Origin: Streptomyces sp. SLBN-31
GTDB taxonomy: Bacteria > Actinomycetota > Actinomycetes > Streptomycetales > Streptomycetaceae
Assembly: GCF_006715395.1 (NCBI RefSeq)
Contig: NZ_VFNC01000001.1
Span: 434,001 to 498,000, forward strand
Direction: 5' to 3'
DNA length: 64,000 bases
In this document: positions 33,987 through 44,720 of the stretch, in pieces
How positions within the stretch are numbered: position 1 is the stretch's first letter
Layout: every line of letters begins with the position of its first letter
Notes under the pieces: generated by a model
What the model saw: the letters and a program-made list of their open reading frames with translations, nothing else
The model's database searches: none
What the model was told of the DNA's origin: nothing
Made by a program: the position numbers and the translations under genes

Positions 33987-36422
33987 ATGAACGAAGCGGA
34001 GCGGAACGGACTCATGGGACGAGCGGAAGAGAGAAGAGCGCGACAGCGCGGTGGCCGCCGCGCGGCGCCCCCCACGCGCTCGTCCGGCACGGCGGCGCCC
34101 ACCCGCCCGGCCGGCCCGGCGTCGGTCGGCACGGTCGAGGGCGGTCCGGTCGAGGGCGGCCGCGCCGCAGCTCGGCGCGCCGCCAAGGGCAAAGCGGGCC
34201 GTGCCGCCGCGGGCGCGGGCAAGGGCAAGGACGGCAAGAGCTTCATACGCCGGCTCTTCACCTGGAAGAAGATCGTCGGCGGCTTCCTCGGCGTGTGCCT
34301 GCTCGGCATGGGCGCCTTCGTCGTGCTGTACATGATGATCGACATTCCCAAGGGCAATGCCGACGCGACGCTGCAAAGCAACGTCTACAAGTACAGCGAC
34401 GGCTCGCTCCTCACCCGCGACGGCAAGCGCAACCGCGAGATCGTGCCGCTGTCCAAGGTGCCCAAGAGCGTCCAGAAGACCTTCGTCGCCGCCGAGAACA
34501 AGACGTTCTACAAGGACAACGGCATCGACCTCAAGGGCACCGCCCGCGGTCTGCTGAACACCCTGTCCGGCAAGGGCGCGCAGGGCGGTTCGACCATCAC
34601 CCAGCAGTACGTCAAGAACTACTACCTCACCCAGAACCAGACCGTCTCGCGCAAGCTGAAGGAACTGGTCATCTCGCTGAAGCTGGACCGGGAGAAGTCC
34701 AAGGACTACATCCTCGCCGGCTACATCAACACCAGCTACTACGGCCGCGGCGCCTACGGCATCCAGGCCGCCGCGCAGGCCTACTACCGCGTCGACGCCG
34801 AGAAGCTCTCGGTCCGGCAGGGCGCCTACCTCGCCGCCCTGCTCCAGGCGCCGAACCAGTACGACTGGGCGATCGCCTCCGACACCGGCCGGCGCCTGGT
34901 GCAGGCCCGCTGGAACTACGTCCTCGACAACATGGTCGGACAGGGCTGGCTGGACAAGGCCGAGCGCGACAAGATGACGTTCCCGAAGCCGAAGGCGCCC
35001 AAGGCCGCGCCCGGCATGGACGGCCAGGTCGGCTACCTGGTGAACGCCGCCAACAACCAGCTCGCCAAGCAGCTGGTCGCGCAGGGCAGCGCCGACAACG
35101 TCAACGACGCCCTGAATCTCGTGGACGCGGGCGGCTGGACGATCACGCTCAACATCGACAAGAAGAAGCAGACCGCGCTGGAGAAGGCCGCCAAGTCTCA
35201 GCTGACCAGCAAGCTCGATCCGAAGAAGCGCTCGGTGGACGCCGACGTCCAGGCCGGCGCGGTGTCGGTCAACCCCAAGACGGGCGCGGTCGTCGCGATG
35301 TACGGCGGCAAGAGCTACTACCAGCACTACCGCAACAACGCGACCCGCGTGGACTACCAGCCAGCGTCGACGTTCAAGCCGGTCATCCTCGCGGCCGCCT
35401 TCGACGAGGCCGCTCAGACCCAGACCGGCAAGCCGATCACCGCCAACACGATGTACGACGGCACCAGCAAGCGCCCGGTCGTGGACAAGGGCGTCAAGGT
35501 CGGTTTCGCCCCGCAGAACGAGGACGACCACGACTACGGGCCCATCACCGTCCAGACGGCGATGAACTACTCCGTCAACTCCGTCTTCGCGCAGATGGGC
35601 GTCGACGTGGGCATGGACAAGGTGCTCAAGGTGGCGAGCCGGCTGGGCATGGACACCGCCGACCTCAAGGCCGTGCCCGCGCAGACCCTCGGCACGATGG
35701 GCGCCAGCCCGCTGCAGATGGCCGGCGTCTACGCGACCCTCGACAACCACGGCAAGAAGGTCACCCCGTCCATCATCAAGTCGGTCGAGAACAGCAGGCG
35801 CACGGTCGACCTGCCGAACCCGATCGGCGGGCAGGTCATCGACCGCAACGCCGCCGACTCCGTCACCTCCGTGCTGACCGGCGTGGTCGACGACGGTACG
35901 GCCAAGATCTCGGTCCGGGACAACGCCAACCGCGACGGGCGCAAGGTCGCCGGCAAGACCGGCACCTCCGACGAGAACCGCTCTGCCTGGTTCAGCGGGT
36001 ACACGCCCGACCTGGTCACCTCGGTGGGCCTGTTCGGCGAGTCCAAGAAGAACGGGGCCCAGGTCTCGATGTACAAGGCGGGCGGCTACCCGCGCGTCAA
36101 CGGCGGTGGGTTCCCGGCGCAGATCTGGGCGGCCTACATGTTCGGTGTCTCCCAGACGGGCCTGAAGTTCGACCTGGAGACCGACCAGGGCGCGGCGGTC
36201 CAGCCGACGTACACGCCGACGGTCTCGCAGACGCCGACCCAGACCCCGTCGCAGACGCCGTCGAGCCAGGCGCCGACGTCCCAGTCGCCGTCACAGACAC
36301 CCACGCAGACGCCGACCCAGACCCCGACGCAGACACCCACCCAGACCCCGACGCAGACACCGACGGGGACGCCGACCAACGGGAACATCGACAATCCGCT
36401 GAATCCCAACGGCCGGCCGTAG
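33987..36422 (+). CDS. bifunctional class A penicillin-binding protein (GT51 + transpeptidase)
   Basis: An 811-residue wall synthase. A basic Ala/Arg/Gly-rich cytoplasmic N-terminus (1-85) leads to one membrane helix (about 92-115). The GT51 domain has AAENKTFYKDNGIDLKG and GGSTITQQYVKN. The transpeptidase domain has the SxxK in YQPASTFKPV, SVN in MNYSVNSVF, and KTGT in AGKTGTSDENRSAWFSGYTP. The tail (about 730-811) is made of Thr/Pro/Gln repeats. It polymerises and cross-links peptidoglycan outside the membrane. ATG 33987 lacks a good ribosome site; ATG 34014 with GGAG upstream is an alternative. A terminator follows. Confidence 0.94.
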   Translation: MNEAERNGLMGRAEERRARQRGGRRAAPPTRSSGTAAPTRPAGPASVGTVEGGPVEGGRAAARRAAKGKAGRAAAGAGKGKDGKSFIRRLFTWKKIVGGFLGVCLLGMGAFVVLYMMIDIPKGNADATLQSNVYKYSDGSLLTRDGKRNREIVPLSKVPKSVQKTFVAAENKTFYKDNGIDLKGTARGLLNTLSGKGAQGGSTITQQYVKNYYLTQNQTVSRKLKELVISLKLDREKSKDYILAGYINTSYYGRGAYGIQAAAQAYYRVDAEKLSVRQGAYLAALLQAPNQYDWAIASDTGRRLVQARWNYVLDNMVGQGWLDKAERDKMTFPKPKAPKAAPGMDGQVGYLVNAANNQLAKQLVAQGSADNVNDALNLVDAGGWTITLNIDKKKQTALEKAAKSQLTSKLDPKKRSVDADVQAGAVSVNPKTGAVVAMYGGKSYYQHYRNNATRVDYQPASTFKPVILAAAFDEAAQTQTGKPITANTMYDGTSKRPVVDKGVKVGFAPQNEDDHDYGPITVQTAMNYSVNSVFAQMGVDVGMDKVLKVASRLGMDTADLKAVPAQTLGTMGASPLQMAGVYATLDNHGKKVTPSIIKSVENSRRTVDLPNPIGGQVIDRNAADSVTSVLTGVVDDGTAKISVRDNANRDGRKVAGKTGTSDENRSAWFSGYTPDLVTSVGLFGESKKNGAQVSMYKAGGYPRVNGGGFPAQIWAAYMFGVSQTGLKFDLETDQGAAVQPTYTPTVSQTPTQTPSQTPSSQAPTSQSPSQTPTQTPTQTPTQTPTQTPTQTPTGTPTNGNIDNPLNPNGRP
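36225..36370 (+). repeat. tandem CAGACGCCGACC-type repeats encoding a Thr-Pro-Gln tail
   Basis: Imperfect 6- to 18-bp tandem units built from CAGACGCCGACC and CAGACACCCACC, encoding TPTQ units at the end of the class A PBP. Such repeats can change copy number between strains; the tail probably spans or sticks to the cell wall. Confidence 0.8.
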
Positions 36423-36428
36423 CAGCGC

Positions 36429-36470
36429 GAAGGGAGGGCCGCCCGGTATGCACCGGGCGGCCCTCCCTTC
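36429..36470. terminator. bidirectional terminator
   Basis: A perfect 19-bp stem beginning GAAGGGAGGGCCG and a 4-nt ATGC loop. It sits between the convergent PBP and SpoIIE-phosphatase genes; T-rich sequence flanks it on the right. Confidence 0.9.
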
Positions 36471-36487
36471 GGTCTTCCTCAGGCTTC

Positions 36488-38590
36488 CTACGGCGCGGTC
36501 TTGCTCAGTTCGAACCACACGACCTTGCCGGTGCTCAGCCGGGTCGCGCCCCACCGCCGGGCCAGCCGGTTGACGAGGTACAGACCGCGTCCACCCTCGT
36601 CGGTCGCGCGGGCCTGCCGCAGCCGGGGCAGCTGGGGCACGTCGTCGCCCACCTCGCACCGCAGCACGTCGGTGCGCAGCAGCCGCAGCGTCACCGGCCG
36701 CGAGGCATAGCGCACCGCGTTGGTGACGACCTCGCTGACCAGCAGCTCGACGGAGTCGCTGAGCTCCTCCAGGCCCCACCGGGACAGCGCCCGGCGCGCG
36801 AGCCGCCGCGCCCGCCCGGGCGCCGCGTCCTCCGGTTCCAGGAACCAGTACGCGACGTCACTGGGCGCGATCCCGTCGAAGCGGGCCGCGAGCAGCGCGA
36901 TGTCGTCGTCGCGGTCACCCGGCCCGAGCATGTCCAGGACCTCGTCGCACAGCGCCTCCAGCGGCGGCGGATGGTCGGGCCCCGTCAGCTGCGCGGTGGC
37001 GGCCAGCTTCTCCCGCAGCTGCTCTATCCCGGTCCAGACGTCCCGCAGCCGGGACTCCACCAGACCGTCGGTGTAAAGCAGCAGGGTCGCGCCGGCGGGC
37101 GCGTCCAGTTCCACGGCCTCGAAGTCGACCCCGCCGACGCCGATCGGCGCGCCCGGCGGCACCCGCAGCACCTCGGCCCGCCCGCCCAGGTGCAGCAGCA
37201 CCGGAGGCGGATGGCCCGCGTTGGCGATGGTGATGCGGTGCGAGACCGGGTCGTAGACGGCGTAGAGGCAGGTCGCCATGCGGTCGGTGCCCAGCCGCTG
37301 CGCCTGTTCGTCGAGGTGGTGCAGCACCTCCTGCGGTGGCAGGTCCAGGCCGGCGAGCGTCTGTGCCGTGGTGCGCAGCTGGCCCATGATGGCCGCCGAG
37401 GTCATGGAGTGACCCATGACGTCGCCCACCACCAGCGCCACCCGGCTGCCCGGCAGCGGGATCGCGTCGTACCAGTCGCCGCCGACCCGCGCCGTCTCGG
37501 CGGCCGGGAGGTAGCGGGAGGCCAGCCGCACGCCCGTGGGCCGCGGCAGGTGCTCCGGGAGCATGGTGCGCTGCAGCTCGTCGGCGATGTACGCCTCACG
37601 GCCGTACAGCACCGCCTTGTCGATGCCCAGCGCGCTGTGCGTGGCCAGCTGGGCGGCGACCAGCAGGTCGTCGGCCTCGAAGGCCAGGCGTTCCGGCCGT
37701 CGCAGGAACAGCGCGGCGCCGATCACCCGGCGCCGACCGCGCAGCGGGGCGAGGATCGAGCGCTGGCCGCCGGGCACCAGCGACTCCCCGCCCTCCCCGA
37801 GCAGCTCGGGCAGCGCGGCGTGGGCCGCGGGCGCGTCCGTGAAGACCGGACGGACACCGCGCAGCACCTCGGCGAGCGCGCTGCCCGGCCGCACCTCGCA
37901 CAGCTCGGCGCCGAGCGAGTCGAGTTCGGTGAGCTCCGCGGGCTCGGGCTGGAGCGCGGGCGAGAAACCGGCGCCCTCGCTGTCCCGCTCGGCCGGGATG
38001 CGGTCGGTGCGGCGCAGCCGCAGCAGCAGCGGACCGGTGGGCCGCTCGTCGCCGACGGGCAGCGGATCACGCAGATAGACCAGGATCGCGTCCGAGAACG
38101 TCGGTACGGTCGCCCGGCACAGGCCCATGACGATCTCGTCCAGGTCGATGCCGCGGGCGATCCGCCGCGTCGCCGCCCCGACGAACCGCAGCCGGTCGCC
38201 GTCCCGGCGCATGGGCGTGGGCCGGCCCGGCGCGAGCCCCTGGCCCTTGCGGCGCTCGGGGCCGCCGCTCTGCGGCCGGTCCTGCTCGGTGTCGGGCCGG
38301 TCCGGAACGGATTCGGGCACGGGCCGCGGACGGTGCGTGTCGGGCTCCACGGCGGAAGGCTGGGAGTGCTCGGGGCCCGGGCCCGTGGTGTCGGCAGACG
38401 AGGCCGGCTCCTTTCCCTTGCCGCACGGTGTGGCCGTACTCGGTTTCGAGGGTGTCTCTCCGGCGCGCGCCTGCGCGGGTAAGGCGGCCATGGGCGCGTC
38501 CGGCACCTGCGTCGGGGTGTGCAGAACCGCCCCGCGGGCGTCCGCAGGGTCGGCGCCGGGGCGCTCGAAGGAGATGGGGTACTCCGTCAC
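36488..38590 (-). CDS. SpoIIE-type PP2C phosphatase with GAF and HATPase domains
   Basis: A 700-residue multi-domain regulator. It has a disordered N-terminus (1-135), a GAF-like sensor domain (about 150-345), a SpoIIE PP2C phosphatase domain (about 365-565; GGDWYDAIPL, GDVMGHSM, LLYTDGLVE and DDDIALL provide metal ligands), and an anti-sigma-type HATPase domain (about 590-700; SEVVTNAVRYA, DEGGRGLYLVN). It combines both switches of partner-switching, so it can dephosphorylate an anti-anti-sigma factor and also phosphorylate or bind one. The start is GTG 38590. Such proteins are numerous in Streptomyces; the partner is not visible here. Confidence 0.92.
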   Translation of the reverse strand: MTEYPISFERPGADPADARGAVLHTPTQVPDAPMAALPAQARAGETPSKPSTATPCGKGKEPASSADTTGPGPEHSQPSAVEPDTHRPRPVPESVPDRPDTEQDRPQSGGPERRKGQGLAPGRPTPMRRDGDRLRFVGAATRRIARGIDLDEIVMGLCRATVPTFSDAILVYLRDPLPVGDERPTGPLLLRLRRTDRIPAERDSEGAGFSPALQPEPAELTELDSLGAELCEVRPGSALAEVLRGVRPVFTDAPAAHAALPELLGEGGESLVPGGQRSILAPLRGRRRVIGAALFLRRPERLAFEADDLLVAAQLATHSALGIDKAVLYGREAYIADELQRTMLPEHLPRPTGVRLASRYLPAAETARVGGDWYDAIPLPGSRVALVVGDVMGHSMTSAAIMGQLRTTAQTLAGLDLPPQEVLHHLDEQAQRLGTDRMATCLYAVYDPVSHRITIANAGHPPPVLLHLGGRAEVLRVPPGAPIGVGGVDFEAVELDAPAGATLLLYTDGLVESRLRDVWTGIEQLREKLAATAQLTGPDHPPPLEALCDEVLDMLGPGDRDDDIALLAARFDGIAPSDVAYWFLEPEDAAPGRARRLARRALSRWGLEELSDSVELLVSEVVTNAVRYASRPVTLRLLRTDVLRCEVGDDVPQLPRLRQARATDEGGRGLYLVNRLARRWGATRLSTGKVVWFELSKTAP

Positions 38591-38945
38591 GCGTCTTGAA
38601 TCCGTCCGTCCGGGGCTGCACGTCGTGCGTGCAGTTGGTCCCGCAGGAATCCCGATACCCGGAATACGTGTCCCCGGAACGGAATTCCCGCGTGGTCAGA
38701 GGCTGTTCCTGTGCCACCGGCGAACCGTCGGCGGTCCGTTCCGGCGTTGCCCTCGTACCCCTCGCTCACGTCCTGCCGCCCCTCGGTGACGTTCGGTCAA
38801 GCCCGGCGCATGCTCCGGGAGTTGCTGCTGCACGCCCATCCGTCACCCGGCCACCACCCCTCAACGACGGCTCTGCGCACCGGTCCTTGATATCAAGTTG
38901 CGGAGGACGATCCTACGGTTGTGGACCGGGGGCGCATCAAGGGTC
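38591..38945 (-). promoter_or_regulatory. 355-nt gap with candidate promoter and AT-rich palindrome for the phosphatase gene
   Basis: No protein gene is supported. Read on the minus strand there is TTGATG (38940-38935) and TAGGAT (38915-38910) with a 19-nt spacer, a plausible but slightly long housekeeping promoter. Just downstream lies the perfect 10-bp palindrome TTGATATCAA (38887-38896), which is striking in such GC-rich DNA and placed as an operator would be. The predicted leader to the phosphatase start would be about 310 nt. Confidence 0.4.
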
Positions 38946-39641
38946 TCATGAGGACACGTGCGCGGGCGTACGGTCCCAGTCCTCCGGCAACGAAGGTACA
39001 GCCCAGGACGGATCCGGGCGCCAGTGCTGCCAGCCCTCGCTGAACGGCGGCCCCCAGGCGCGGATCACCTCCACCGCGGACTCGCCCGCCTGCCGCACCC
39101 GCTCGGCCACCGACTCGTCCATCAGCCCGTCCCGCCGGGCCTGCGCGAACTCGTCCTCGTCGCGCCAGTGCCAACTGCGGTCCGGGTGCACCGAGATGTC
39201 GAGAAAGTGGTCCTCGGAGTCGACGCCGCCGTGCCAACGGGCGAGCGGCGTCTCGAGGTTCACGTACCAGTTCTTGAACCGCCAGCCCGGCTCCCAGAAC
39301 AGCCACACCGACCAGGGCTCGCCCGGCCGGGCCAGCTTCAGCACGCCGGTGCCGAACCAGCGGTCGTACTGCACGGTCCGCGGCTTGGTGTAGCGCGTCC
39401 GCAGCGGCTCGACGTGCACGGGCGTGCCGTCGGCGAGGACCGGCTTGACGCACTCGGTGCCGGGCGCCAGCCACACGGCGAGCAGTTCGGCGTCGTCCCG
39501 CACGACGGTGACGGGGCGGGCGATGTGGAAACGCTCGCCCGCGTTCTCCCGGTACCGCCACAGGATCTGGCTGCCGGGCTCCCAGAAACCCGCCGACGTG
39601 CCCGCTGCCGCTTCCGCTCTCACCGCTCCGCCCTCTGCCAT
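38946..39641 (-). CDS. DUF402 domain protein (FomD-like fold)
   Basis: A 231-residue protein with a DUF402 core: ILWRYRENAGERFHIARPVT, LWLFWEPGWRFKNWYVNLE, then DHFLDISVHPDRSWHWRDED and EFAQARRDGLMDE. The DUF402 fold includes nucleotide diphosphate hydrolases such as FomD, with conserved acidic residues binding a metal; the pattern DxxLDxxV is seen here as EDHFLDISV. The substrate is unknown. Start chosen at ATG 39641, the first in the frame. It is on the same strand as fumC and 73 nt downstream of it. Confidence 0.87.
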   Translation of the reverse strand: MAEGGAVRAEAAAGTSAGFWEPGSQILWRYRENAGERFHIARPVTVVRDDAELLAVWLAPGTECVKPVLADGTPVHVEPLRTRYTKPRTVQYDRWFGTGVLKLARPGEPWSVWLFWEPGWRFKNWYVNLETPLARWHGGVDSEDHFLDISVHPDRSWHWRDEDEFAQARRDGLMDESVAERVRQAGESAVEVIRAWGPPFSEGWQHWRPDPSWAVPSLPEDWDRTPAHVSS

Positions 39642-39713
39642 GGACAGATATTAGGTGCCCCAGGCATACGACGCTGCGCTCCACGTCACGGTTCTCGCCG
39701 GGGCGGCGAACGG

Positions 39714-41123
39714 TTACGGGCGCGTCATACGCAGGACATCCAGCGCCTCGTCGAGCTGCTGTTCGGTCAGGTCCCCCCGCTCCACGTAACCGCCCTCCAC
39801 GACGACCTGCCGGATCGTCTTGCGCTGCGCCAGCGCCTTCTTGGCGACCTTGGCCGCCTCCTCGTACCCGATGTACTTGTTGAGCGGGGTGACGACCGAC
39901 GGCGAGGACTCGGCGTACTCGCGCGCCCGCTCCCGGTTCGCGGTGATGCCGTCCACGGTCCGGTCGGCGAGCAGCCGGGAGACGTTGGCGAGCAGCCGGA
40001 TCGACTCCAGCACGTTCTTGGCGATCACCGGCAGCATGACGTTGAGCTCGAAGTTGCCGGCCGCTCCGGCGGTGGCGACGGTGGCGTCGTTGCCGATGAC
40101 CTGGGCGGCGACCATGAGGACCGCCTCCGGGATGACCGGGTTGACCTTGCCCGGCATGATCGACGAGCCGGGCTGCAGGTCGGGCAGGGCGATCTCGGCG
40201 AGCCCGGTGCGCGGCCCGGAGGACATCCAGCGCAGGTCGTTGGCGATCTTCGTCAGGCCGACCGCGATGGTCCGCAGCTGACCGCTGGTCTCGACGATCC
40301 CGTCCCGCGCGCCCTGCGCCTCGAAGTGGTCCCGTGCCTCGGTCAGCGGCAGCCCGGTGACGCGGCCGACCTCCTCGATCACGGCCGCCGAGAAGCCGGG
40401 CGGGGTGTTGATGCCGGTGCCGACGGCCGTGCCGCCCAGGGGCAGCTCGGCGAGGCGGGGGAGGGAGGCGTGCAGCCGCTCCACGCCGTAGCGGATCTGG
40501 GCCGCGTACCCGCCGAACTCCTGGCCGAGGGTGACGGGCGTGGCGTCCATCAGGTGCGTGCGCCCCGACTTCACGACGTCCGCGAACTCCTCGGACTTGC
40601 GCTCCAGCGAGCCGGCGAGATGCTCCAGGGCCGGGACCAGGTCGCGGGTGACGGCGGCGGTGGCGGCGATGTGGATGGAGGACGGGAAGACGTCGTTGGA
40701 CGACTGCGAGGCGTTGACGTGGTCGTTGGGGTGGACGTCCCGGCCGAGCCGCTCGGTCGCGAGCGTGGCGATGACCTCGTTGGTGTTCATGTTCGAGGAG
40801 GTGCCGGAACCGGTCTGGAAGACGTCGATCGGGAAGTGCTCGTCCCACTCGCCCCGCGCGACCTCCTCGGCCGCCTCCTGGATCGCCTCCGCGACGTCCT
40901 TGTCGAGCACCCCGAGCCGCCCGTTCACCTTCGCCGCCGCGCCCTTGATTCGGGCGAGCGCCTCGATGTGGGCGCGCTCGATGCGCTGTCCGGAGACGGG
41001 GAAGTTCTCCACGGCACGCTGCGTCTGGGCCCGCCACTTGGCGTCCGCAGGGACGCGGACCTCCCCCATGGAGTCGTGCTCGATCCGGAACCCGGTCCCG
41101 CTCTGCTCCTGCTCGTCGGTCAT
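39714..41123 (-). CDS. fumC: class II fumarate hydratase
   Basis: A 469-residue iron-independent fumarase of the aspartase/fumarase superfamily. It has the [11 protein letters not shown] signature loop, the [16 protein letters not shown] substrate-binding segment, the [17 protein letters not shown] region and the C-terminal tower helices. It converts fumarate to malate in the TCA cycle. It lies on the same strand as, and about 500 bp downstream of, an unrelated iron-sulphur fumarase, so the organism encodes both types side by side. Confidence 0.96.
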   Translation of the reverse strand: MTDEQEQSGTGFRIEHDSMGEVRVPADAKWRAQTQRAVENFPVSGQRIERAHIEALARIKGAAAKVNGRLGVLDKDVAEAIQEAAEEVARGEWDEHFPIDVFQTGSGTSSNMNTNEVIATLATERLGRDVHPNDHVNASQSSNDVFPSSIHIAATAAVTRDLVPALEHLAGSLERKSEEFADVVKSGRTHLMDATPVTLGQEFGGYAAQIRYGVERLHASLPRLAELPLGGTAVGTGINTPPGFSAAVIEEVGRVTGLPLTEARDHFEAQGARDGIVETSGQLRTIAVGLTKIANDLRWMSSGPRTGLAEIALPDLQPGSSIMPGKVNPVIPEAVLMVAAQVIGNDATVATAGAAGNFELNVMLPVIAKNVLESIRLLANVSRLLADRTVDGITANRERAREYAESSPSVVTPLNKYIGYEEAAKVAKKALAQRKTIRQVVVEGGYVERGDLTEQQLDEALDVLRMTRP

Positions 41124-41251
41124 CGACGATCACCTCCACGTCTCACAGCGTCCACGACGGGACCACTGTTCCCCGCAGAGGCGAACCGTCACGGTCTTCC
41201 GCCGAAAGGGCCCCGTCCCAGCCCCGGTCCCCGCACCGGACCGGCTGGTCG

Positions 41252-41318
41252 GCCCGTCCGGCGTTCGAGGACGAGGCCCGTTCGGGGCCGAAGGGGTCCA
41301 GGGGCGGAGCCCCGGGCG
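41252..41318. repeat. dispersed Streptomyces intergenic repeat
   Basis: GCCCGTCCGGCGTTCGAGG followed by GGCCGAAGGGG and GGGGCGGAGCCCC with internal dyad symmetry. Related copies occur at 28112-28178 (inside the AI-2E gene) and, for the second half, at about 41535-41580. This motif is familiar from many Streptomyces intergenic regions. Confidence 0.7.
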
Positions 41319-41398
41319 GGGGCGAAGGGACGGCAGCCCCTGGGGACGGGACGGGTAGGGGCGGCGGGGGCGAGATCCGTCCCGCCGCACCCGAGGCA

Positions 41399-41490
41399 CT
41401 AGCCCAGGCCCGGCCCCCGGACCGGAATGGACGTGAACGTCGGCGCCGGGGCGGAGTCCTGGAAGAAGTCGTTCGGCTTGTTCGTCCGGC
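41399..41490 (-). pseudogene. remnant of a class I fumarase C-terminus
   Basis: Read on the minus strand this encodes NKPNDFFQDSAPAPTFTSIP, then VRGPGLG and TAG. The intact gene 140 bp upstream ends [26 protein letters not shown], stop. Similarity is lost before the NDFF block, so only about 27 codons and the 3' untranslated hairpin remain. It is either the tail of a decayed tandem copy or a product of partial duplication. Confidence 0.85.
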
Positions 41491-41592
41491 GGGTACTGCC
41501 GCGTGCCACGCCGAGCGGCCTCGCGGGGGTTCAGGGCGCGGAGTCCCTGGCGGGGTCGAAGGGGCGGAGCCCCTGGTGATGGAACGGGTAGG

Positions 41593-41623
41593 GGCGGCGG
41601 GGGCGAAAACCATCCCCGCCGCC
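41593..41623 (-). terminator. terminator of the class I fumarase gene
   Basis: A perfect 10-bp stem GGCGGCGGGG with CCCCGCCGCC and an 11-nt loop, 12 nt beyond the fumarase stop on the minus strand. A diverged copy (GCGGCGGG with CCCGCCGC) lies at 41361-41388 as part of the duplication. Confidence 0.7.
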
Positions 41624-41634
41624 ACCCGAAGGCA

Positions 41635-43299
<1,665 letters not shown>

Positions 43300-43446
43300 C
43301 GCAGCCCATTCCTCACTCGACAGACGGCCGCCCGCCGACACTGGCGGGCGCCCACCAGCGTAGAACCTGCCTCCGACAGCGGGCTTGTGAGGTTGTCCTC
43401 AGTCGGGGGGTAGTCGCGATCTATCGCGTTTCGCTACGCTGCTGCC

Positions 43447-44139
43447 GTGGACCTTCAGAAGCACACCGAACCGACGTCCTCGGCGGCCGGCCTGCGCGCC
43501 TCGGACGCCGACCGCGACCGTGTCGCCGACCTCCTGCGCGAGGCCCTCGCCGAAGGCCGCCTGACCGCCGACGAGCACGCCGAGCGGGTGGAGGGCGTGC
43601 TCGCCGCCAAGACGGTCGGGGAGCTGGAGGTCTTCGTACAGGACCTGCCCGCCGCCCACCGCCACCGCGCCGCCCCCTCCTTCGCCGCCGCCCCCGACCG
43701 GCCCCCGCTGGGCAGCGTCCCGGTCGACGCCGACGACCATGTGGTGGCGGTGCTCAGCAGCGCCGTGCGCAGGGGCCGGCGGCGCGCCGGCCGCCGTATC
43801 CACGCGTACGCGGTCTTCGGCAGCGTGGAGATAGACCTCAGCGAGGCGCTGTTCGAGTACCAGCAGGTCGTGATCAAGGCGGTCGCGGTCTTCGGCAGTG
43901 TCGAGGTCCGCGTCCCGGAGAACGTCTCGCTGCGCGGCACGGGCGGCGGGGTGCTCGGCAGCTTCGAGGTGGCATCGCTGGACGCGGACGACGCCAACGC
44001 CCCCGTGGTGTACGTCGACGGCTGGGCCGTGCTGGGCAGTGTCGAGGCGAAACCGAAGCGCGGCAGGTTCGTCGCGGACATTCTCGATCGCGTGCAGCAC
44101 AAGGTCGACAAGAGTTTGCGCAAATACCTGGACCGTTGA
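43447..44139 (+). CDS. DUF1707 domain protein with LiaF-like C-terminus
   Basis: A 230-residue protein. DUF1707 spans about residues 14-68 (GLRASDADRDRVADLLREAL then AEGRLTADEHAERVEGVLAA). The C-terminal half contains three repeated strands of the bactofilin/LiaF-like type: YAVFGSVEIDLSEA, VAVFGSVEVRVPEN and VLGSFEVASLDA, then WAVLGSVEAK. No membrane helix is obvious. Such proteins are common and uncharacterised in actinomycetes. The GTG start lies 147 nt from the divergent fumarase gene. Confidence 0.85.
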   Translation: MDLQKHTEPTSSAAGLRASDADRDRVADLLREALAEGRLTADEHAERVEGVLAAKTVGELEVFVQDLPAAHRHRAAPSFAAAPDRPPLGSVPVDADDHVVAVLSSAVRRGRRRAGRRIHAYAVFGSVEIDLSEALFEYQQVVIKAVAVFGSVEVRVPENVSLRGTGGGVLGSFEVASLDADDANAPVVYVDGWAVLGSVEAKPKRGRFVADILDRVQHKVDKSLRKYLDR

Positions 44140-44255
44140 CGGATGTGAATCACGGGTGACTTGGGCGGTTCGGAACTCAGTGCATAGGCGTGCGCACAGC
44201 GGGTAGGGCTTGCTGCATCGTCGCTCGCTCGCGAAGCCGTCGTCAGGAGTAGACC

Positions 44256-44633
44256 GTGCTGCAACCGCCGCATTCGTCCCTGCAGGTAGCTGCCGTTCCG
44301 GCCCAGCGGGTGCCAGTGCCAGTCAGGGACCAGGACGCCCCTTGGCACACCGAGGCGGTGTGCCGGCGGGACGAGGCCGGTCTGTTCTTCGCCCCCTCCA
44401 AGGAGCCCACCGCGGCACGCCTGTCCCGCGAGGAGGCGGCCAAGCGCGTCTGTGCCCGCTGTCCGGTGATGGTCGAGTGCCGTGAGCACGCCCTGCTGCA
44501 ACCCGAGCCCTACGGCGTCTGGGGCGGCCTCACGGCCGCCGAGCGCCGCGTGGTGCTCGCCAGGCGGCGGCGCCGCGAGATGGAGCTGAAGAAGACGGCG
44601 CGAGCGCAGGGCCGTATAGCGGCGGCGGGATAG
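44256..44633 (+). CDS. WhiB-like iron-sulphur regulator
   Basis: A 125-residue Wbl protein. Four Cys are in the expected pattern: one in AVCRRDEAGLFF, then VCARCPVMVEC, which bind a 4Fe-4S cluster. The GVWGGLTAAERR turn follows, and then a basic RRRRREMELKK tail that contacts DNA. Wbl proteins act with the primary sigma factor at promoters and respond to oxygen or NO. By position beside glpX it resembles S. coelicolor WblI (SCO5046, from memory). GTG start with AGGAG 7 nt upstream. A strong terminator separates it from glpX. Confidence 0.93.
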   Translation: MLQPPHSSLQVAAVPAQRVPVPVRDQDAPWHTEAVCRRDEAGLFFAPSKEPTAARLSREEAAKRVCARCPVMVECREHALLQPEPYGVWGGLTAAERRVVLARRRRREMELKKTARAQGRIAAAG

Positions 44634-44645
44634 CACCCGTGCATA

Positions 44646-44691
44646 CGAGAAGTGGGCGCCCCCTGCCGCACCAGGGGGCGCCCACTTCTCG
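44646..44691. terminator. bidirectional terminator
   Basis: A perfect 20-bp stem (CGAGAAGTGGGCGCCCCCTG and its complement) with a 6-nt loop between the convergent wbl and glpX genes. Confidence 0.92.
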
Positions 44692-44720
44692 GCTCGGCGG
44701 CCGATCCCGGCCGGAGCGCG

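Noticed and set aside
36225..36370. Possible CRISPR-like repeat array
   Set aside because: The repeats are short, in frame and coding (Thr-Pro-Gln tail of the PBP), with no unique spacers.
33977..38482. A 1501-codon open frame across the PBP and phosphatase genes
   Set aside because: It is a frame shadow of real genes on both strands in GC-rich DNA. Codon bias is wrong and the product is Arg/Gly/Ala-rich without domains.
41143..41625. A 160-codon minus-strand open frame between the two fumarases
   Set aside because: It is in an intergenic repeat and fossil duplication region; only the last part in another register matches fumarase.
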